The position numbers and the translations under genes are program-made. From assembly GCA_900642245.1 (NCBI GenBank), contig CAAAJI010000524.1, positions 2,386 through 15,134 of the forward strand: a stretch of 12,749 nt of DNA, given 5' to 3'. The DNA comes from Fragilaria radians. Its lineage: Eukaryota > Bacillariophyta > Fragilariophyceae > Fragilariales > Fragilariaceae. How positions within the stretch are numbered: the stretch's first letter is position 1; every line of letters starts with the position of its first letter. Under the pieces are notes generated by a model. It was given only the letters and a program-made list of their open reading frames with translations. It was not told the origin of the DNA and did not search any database. Below are positions 8,076-12,749 of the stretch, piece after piece.

Positions 8076-9811
8076 TGAAGAAGTAGGAAAATTGGGCAGT
8101 ACATGTCAAATTGATAACATACAATGAAAAAAATAATATAACGTTAGATTTGTGTGGAATGAAGAACAGTCCTTATTTATGTGAAAAGAGAAAGATTGAA
8201 GCGAGTTATTGAAAAAAGAATAAAGAAGTTTCTTCAGAAATATTCAGATTTTATTGGATATCAAATATTAGCGGAGGAGTAAATTATCACTGCTTAAAAC
8301 GAAGGAATTTCTTTTGTCTTCTAACGAATTTTATTGAAAAATATCTTTTGTTCATCCTAAGGACTGAATTACATTTTGATCGAAGTGTCTACAAAATATT
8401 TGCAACGAAAGACTTTAGGATATTATTTTATTTAATCATATTCATACTCTACCTTAACATGATACAAATTCTCTTTATTCATCTATATGACAAGGAATTT
8501 TTCAATGCCTCAAGGGGTCAAAATCACACAACATTCTTTTCAGGAAAATAGAAGCGATATTTCTTGAGATAAAGAACAGTGTCCCGTTTGCGGAGGACAA
8601 GTCATATACATGTAACTTTCTTTTTCACCTTAGATAGAAATCAACGCTTAAGATCTTGAATTACCGCTCGGTTCCAATGGATCAAATGATGAGCACTTAC
8701 TTGCTATATCCTTGCAATGAAAGCGATACTTTCCTTGAGAAGGATAACTAATGCAAAACTGGCAAATAATTCTAAATCTAGATCCAAGGAACCCTAGCTA
8801 CCTTTCTGATTGGTGTAAAAAATAGAACGGAGACTTAACGTACAGGCACATCATAATTAACTTGGAAACTCATAGTTTCACGACGAATCAATGCAATGAT
8901 CTGTTGACTTAATCAGACTCATACCTTTTATGATGTAGTAGTTTTAACACTTATAGCAACCTAAAATTTACCCTGTACCAGGCAAGGTGGCAAGGAGAAA
9001 GTTGTCACATCAACTATAGTGTATCAGACGGAGGAAGGATGAGTTGTTCCGAAAACAGCAGGTATTTTCCTAGCCAAAGCAATCCATCAGAAAAATAATC
9101 AGATCAAAATCAGAAACTAGATTAGCTGGCACCTGCTTTGCTACGCAGATTTGATTATTAATGACAAGATCATAAACAACGTTTTTCTGTCAAGAATTTA
9201 GAGTGTTGGAATGAATGAGCTGATTTTTGGTCAGATAATTTTGTATATATGTTATGGGTAAGATAGTTTGTTACATTGAGGCGATTCCCATGTAGTTTTT
9301 TAAAGTTTGAACAATATTTACATATCAAAGTCAAGAAGAGCATTGACTGAAAGAAAACGTAGGATTCATTTGCGAAGCAAATGAGTTCATTGCCGCAAGT
9401 TTTTGTAAGATAAAAATCTAGGCATCATGCGTCAAGGCTAGTATGTAATTGATGCAACATCCAATGTCTATGGACATCAAACAATTATTACAAACATCAT
9501 AATGGCGTGAAAAGAGATTTAAAATTAGGTTTTGAATCCTAATGTATGGGTTCAAAAAATGTCAAGTTGTCGGGATCAACGCTAAGGGTGGGTATTTCCG
9601 GCAGTCTGTCGTGTATGCAGTGTCTGTAGCAGAAAAGTAAGGCTGGAACATACCACAACCTACTGGTTGTATTTTTGATTGCTCTTTCCTCTGTGATGCC
9701 GTCGTGCTGTCTTCAACACTTATGAATTTAATCCCATGACTCGAGGTAGTACATAAATACATCCAAACCGTCATAAAAGAAATCTTTAGAGTTTTCGATT
9801 TAGACTAAGTC
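8076..9811. other. AT-rich spacer between copia relic and copy 2 gene
   Basis: An LTR of the copia copy would be expected to begin just after 8076, but no partner repeat or clear polypurine tract was found. The longest reading frames (67 codons plus at 8348, lacking an ATG start; 70 codons minus at 9562-9774) show no family motif. An 8-bp perfect inverted repeat with a 3-nt loop is at 9366-9384 (tcatttgc-gaa-gcaaatga). A slightly GC-richer patch lies at about 9560-9740. The promoter of the gene at 9818 should lie in the last few hundred bases, but no core element can be assigned by eye. Confidence 0.5.
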
Positions 9812-9817
9812 GTGTTA

Positions 9818-11743
9818 ATGAGATCTCTCCTCGCTCATCAACTCCTACAAATGATAGGGATGATAGCCATGAACAATACGCTAGCACAGAATATTTCACC
9901 CTTGCCATCAAGTAGTCATAGCCCTTCGTTGACGGAGACAAATTCCGGTTTTCACTCCCAGAGTGTTGAGCCGACCTTCAGTGTCCTTCCGTTTAGTTCA
10001 CTTCCATTCAAAAGTTCTACACTGTCAGTAAGCACAAAGCCAGTGACAAATTTCCAACCTTCCAAAATGCTCCTGTCTTTGCTAAGTCTCGGGACTTTTA
10101 ATGTGAGCATACACGCATCCACAAGCCAAATTCATTCAACATCTGGTTTGCCATCACACGCATTTTCACTTAAAAGCAAACAATCATTCGTTCCGTCTGA
10201 ATCCATTTTACAGTCATTGAATCTGAAATCATCAACAAGCGTACATCCACCTAATTCTCCTTCCTTCAATAGGAAGATTTATCAACGATGGAAACCATCA
10301 ATAAGGAAACCATCAAATAGAGTATTCCCTTCGAAACAAAGCATGATTTCCAACAGTGTTCTTCCCTCAGCTAGTTATCTTCCAAAATCTAATTTTCCTT
10401 CCTCTTTACGTGCAGACCCATCACCAAGTACTCATACGGCAGGAAGTCGGCAACCGTCGTATATCGTTTTACCATCTACCCTGCCCTCTAAAAGTGTCAG
10501 CCCATCGTCAAATCCCGAACGAGCAGTTAGCTCTCCTTCTGTCAACACCCAGCCACCCATCAACATAGGGCCTTATAATTTTAATGATCTACGGGAAAGC
10601 CAGCAACCATCTCCTAGTTATATTTCCTCTACAAGCACTCAACCATCCATTGAGGAGCAGCCATCAATATTATCTACCGTATCACCTAGCAAATCTCAAA
10701 GTGTTTTGTCGATTGACTCTTGCAATATACTTCAAGGAAACGTGCTTCCCTTATGCCTACAAAATTCAAATCCTGGAGTTTTTGCATGTTTTACTATGAA
10801 AGAGTTTCTTCCTTTTCTCCCTACCACGGAATGTCAACCACCATTCAAAATCTCGATTCGATCCTGTCATGAATCTAACTTCTTGTCAAAGTATTTGATT
10901 CCCATCAGTGGTAACTTGAAGCGAACGTCTCATCACAACATAAATAGCCAGGTTCCAACCAGACAAGAAATGATGCATGGAATTGGCAAACAGCGATTTG
11001 GCCTTGAGCCGATGAGTCATCCATTATCCCCTTTGACTGAAATCGAAAAATTGAAGCCTGAAATGCTTTCGATGTCTTTGCGTATCGAAAGGCATCGCCG
11101 TCATAAGCGTTATGAAAGGGGAACCAGAGGACGTACACTTGCTCGGATGCATGTTCCCTTCAGTATTGAGAATGACTCTGCAGTTATCAGATCGTTATTG
11201 GCACAGCCCCTTCAAAGAATGCGTTTCAAAACTAAACGAGTGAAGGAAGCTGTTGCAAATGGTGGAATGGAAATGAGAGGTGGAAAAAAGAAGGCAACCA
11301 AAACGAGTGGGTCAACTACTATGACCAAGACTTCAGTGCCTACAATAAAAGCCCCAGATCTCAAATCTCCTTCTACGAAAACTCCAAAGAGGACACCAAT
11401 TCCAACTCCAAAGGCAAAGTCTAGTAATCCAATACAGATGCCAATCACTTTGTTGCCTAGCAATCCATCTTTGCCGATGAGTGGAACACAGCGAACGCTT
11501 GACTTTTCAAATCCATCATGTACCAGAGGCTGCGTCACGTTTGATGATATTCTATGTTTGCGGGCCTCAAAGAGGAGATCCATGATAAGTGTAACAACCA
11601 TTCATTACATCGTATCGGACTCCAGTGGCATAAGTGCTGCTTTTTCTTTGAAAGTTGTGATAGCAAATGACTCGGATTGTATTCTCCCAATCTCAACTTG
11701 TAGCAACAAAGGAATATCAAGTAACAGAACTGCGTTTCAATGA
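9818..11743 (+). CDS. PS-repeat, ten-cysteine putative secreted protein, copy 2 (complete)
   Basis: A 641-residue intronless frame starts at ATG 9818-9820 (the first ATG after the in-frame stop at 9806-9808) and ends at TGA 11741-11743. The first about 22 residues, with MRSLLAHQLL followed by MIGMIAM and NNTLAQ, look like a signal peptide with a likely cut near AQ-N. Residues about 25-295 are Ser/Pro-rich with QPS, LPS and SPS repeats. Residues 302-350 are module A, C-x10-C-x10-C-x14-C-x10-C. Residues about 420-480 are basic (RHRRHKRYERG, GRTLARMH, a furin-type RHKR at 428-431). A Lys/Thr/Pro-rich linker follows (about 490-545). Residues 568-628 are C-x3-C-x7-C-x40-C-x6-C with an Ig/HYR-like strand pattern (YIVSDSSGISAAF). 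All ten cysteines lie in the two modules. It is a paralogue of the gene at 2-1594. I infer secretion; wall, adhesion or other surface roles cannot be separated. The start context is weak (T at -3), so a downstream ATG or an upstream exon remains possible. Confidence 0.88.
   Translation: MRSLLAHQLLQMIGMIAMNNTLAQNISPLPSSSHSPSLTETNSGFHSQSVEPTFSVLPFSSLPFKSSTLSVSTKPVTNFQPSKMLLSLLSLGTFNVSIHASTSQIHSTSGLPSHAFSLKSKQSFVPSESILQSLNLKSSTSVHPPNSPSFNRKIYQRWKPSIRKPSNRVFPSKQSMISNSVLPSASYLPKSNFPSSLRADPSPSTHTAGSRQPSYIVLPSTLPSKSVSPSSNPERAVSSPSVNTQPPINIGPYNFNDLRESQQPSPSYISSTSTQPSIEEQPSILSTVSPSKSQSVLSIDSCNILQGNVLPLCLQNSNPGVFACFTMKEFLPFLPTTECQPPFKISIRSCHESNFLSKYLIPISGNLKRTSHHNINSQVPTRQEMMHGIGKQRFGLEPMSHPLSPLTEIEKLKPEMLSMSLRIERHRRHKRYERGTRGRTLARMHVPFSIENDSAVIRSLLAQPLQRMRFKTKRVKEAVANGGMEMRGGKKKATKTSGSTTMTKTSVPTIKAPDLKSPSTKTPKRTPIPTPKAKSSNPIQMPITLLPSNPSLPMSGTQRTLDFSNPSCTRGCVTFDDILCLRASKRRSMISVTTIHYIVSDSSGISAAFSLKVVIANDSDCILPISTCSNKGISSNRTAFQ
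9890..10700 (+). repeat. Pro/Ser-rich repeat-coding region of copy 2
   Basis: About 270 codons are rich in Ser, Pro and Thr with degenerate units such as LPSSS, FQPSK, VPSES, RQPS, SPSSN and TQPS. The last third aligns with copy 1 (NSVLPS versus NSILPS, and QPSYIVLPST versus QPSIIVLPST), but gaps and substitutions are frequent. It is a fast-diverging, low-complexity region compared with the cysteine modules. Confidence 0.65.
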
Positions 11744-12749
11744 ATCACTGTTTACAGAAAAGTCAATACTTAAGCACAGTTTCAGGAAGTCATTGAAGAT
11801 AGACTGGATTTGATTATGCTTAAATTTCTTTCCTCAGGAATTATCTTATGTTACATTAGAGTTTTGTAGCAACAATAAGAATCAATGCTTTGGAAGGTGC
11901 TGCTGAGGTCATCAAATCTGCACTTCGGTGAATGCTTAGCTGGTCACATATCATAGGATGTCACAAAAACTTGCTGTACCTCCCTTCCTTAATATGTTAG
12001 TATTGAAAGGAATTATACTGAAAAAGTCACAGAATGGAAAATAATTACATCACAAAGCGTAACAAAAAATAGTGTTGCATTACCCTTTACTTCCACGTAT
12101 AACTTAAGGCTCCCAAGGCAGATAAAGAAGTAATCAATACACCAAAAGAAGTGATGGAAGGCTGGTGACAATGAGTGGCATGTGAAGGAACTCACATCCC
12201 TCCATTTGGCCAATGAGATGTAAAAAGATGTTGACATTTAATTGATCTAAAACACAAAGAGCCCCCTAAATGCATCAAATCATAGGATACACATTATACA
12301 GATTGATAAGACAAACAGTACCATTATCCATAATAGCAATTGTATTGAAAGCCCTTAACTCTCTGGACTGAAAGCACATGGAACATCAGATTGACTTTGG
12401 TAAGATAAATGTTCAAGTTAAGAAACGAATGATATAAGCTTATCCAAGCAAAAATGGAGACTCAATACTTCTTGCTTTCACAATTCTTGAACGTAAACTC
12501 TCACATAGAAAATGATTTGAGTTTTACCCAAACTCTCATAGTCTCCGTTCTCAACATTTTTTGATGTGCCAAAACAGCAAAGGAGCTGCCAATGACTATC
12601 ACTTTAAGATCATTGTAAGGGAAGCTATGAAATGCTATTAAGTTTTATGGTATTATCGGTAGTTTATTTTGGCAAAAATATTGCAAAGGATGGTGTGGTT
12701 AAGGGTTGAGCTAATTTCATGTACCATAACAATTTTTGTGTCCAGTAAG
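11744..12749. other. AT-rich 3' flank of copy 2, no supportable gene
   Basis: A 74-codon minus-strand frame at 12013-12237 shows no recognisable motif and is compatible with chance. No retroelement motif was recognised. Several AATAA-like stretches could serve polyadenylation, but none is distinctive. Confidence 0.5.

Noticed and set aside
8348..8551. 67-codon hydrophobic plus-strand frame after the copia relic
   Set aside because: It begins with a non-ATG codon, is AT-driven in composition (Ile/Leu/Phe/Tyr) and has no recognisable family.
9640..9725. Hydrophobic plus-strand stretch NLLVVFLIALSSVM as an upstream signal-peptide exon of copy 2
   Set aside because: It has no upstream ATG in its short frame and no convincing splice junction to 9818; the annotated start already supplies a signal peptide.
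9562..9774. 70-codon minus-strand frame upstream of copy 2
   Set aside because: No motif, no homologue recognised, and length is compatible with chance in a slightly GC-richer patch.
3000..9800. LTR pair and tRNA primer-binding site for the copia or gypsy relics
   Set aside because: No matching long direct repeats flanking the relics and no TGGTATCAGAGC-like site could be found by eye.
9812..9814. GTG start six bases upstream of ATG 9818
   Set aside because: A nuclear eukaryotic gene should use ATG; nothing supports a GTG start.
11212..11601. 129-codon minus-strand frame opposite copy 2
   Set aside because: Antisense shadow of the Lys/Thr-rich linker and C-terminal module; composition only mirrors the plus strand.
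12013..12237. 74-codon minus-strand frame in the 3' flank
   Set aside because: Phe/Ser-rich composition follows from base composition; no motif or context supports it.

Overview
The window looks like nuclear DNA of a eukaryotic microalga, most likely a diatom. This is inferred from three things: two long intronless proteins built on the 'xQPS / xPSxxPS' repeat style common in predicted secreted diatom proteins; decayed Ty1/copia and Ty3/gypsy retrotransposons whose residual protein motifs resemble stramenopile/diatom lineages; and an AT-rich, gene-poor background. Genus cannot be read from this sequence, and no bacterial features (operons, Shine-Dalgarno sites, tRNA or rRNA genes) were seen.

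Layout: (1) nt 2-1594, + strand: the 3' 530 codons of a PS-repeat, cysteine-module protein, open to the left edge. (2) nt 1595-3430: AT-rich spacer with no supportable gene. (3) nt 3434-3590: a two-copy 77-bp tandem duplication. (4) nt 3740-4780, +: a broken copia integrase. (5) nt 4780-5115, +: a broken copia-type Gag, lying downstream of the integrase, which is the wrong order for one intact element. (6) nt 5580-5656: two adjacent hairpins, the first with 23-bp arms. (7) nt 6170-7500, - strand: a gypsy pol relic reduced to three joined patches (protease tail, RT end plus RNase H start, integrase end). (8) nt 7520-8075, +: a copia RNase H relic running to its natural stop. (9) nt 8076-9811: AT-rich spacer. 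(10) nt 9818-11743, +: a complete 641-codon paralogue of gene 1. (11) nt 11744-12749: AT-rich spacer.

The main biology is the same-strand pair of paralogues. Each has a Pro/Ser-rich N-terminal repeat region, a five-cysteine module A, a basic middle region, and a C-terminal five-cysteine module that looks Ig-like/beta-sandwich. The spacing of all ten cysteines is identical in both proteins, while the linkers have diverged strongly. The complete copy starts with a plausible signal peptide. I infer secreted or cell-surface/wall proteins; no function is proven. The 8.2 kb between them appears to have filled with retrotransposon debris, none of which can encode a working enzyme as it stands.
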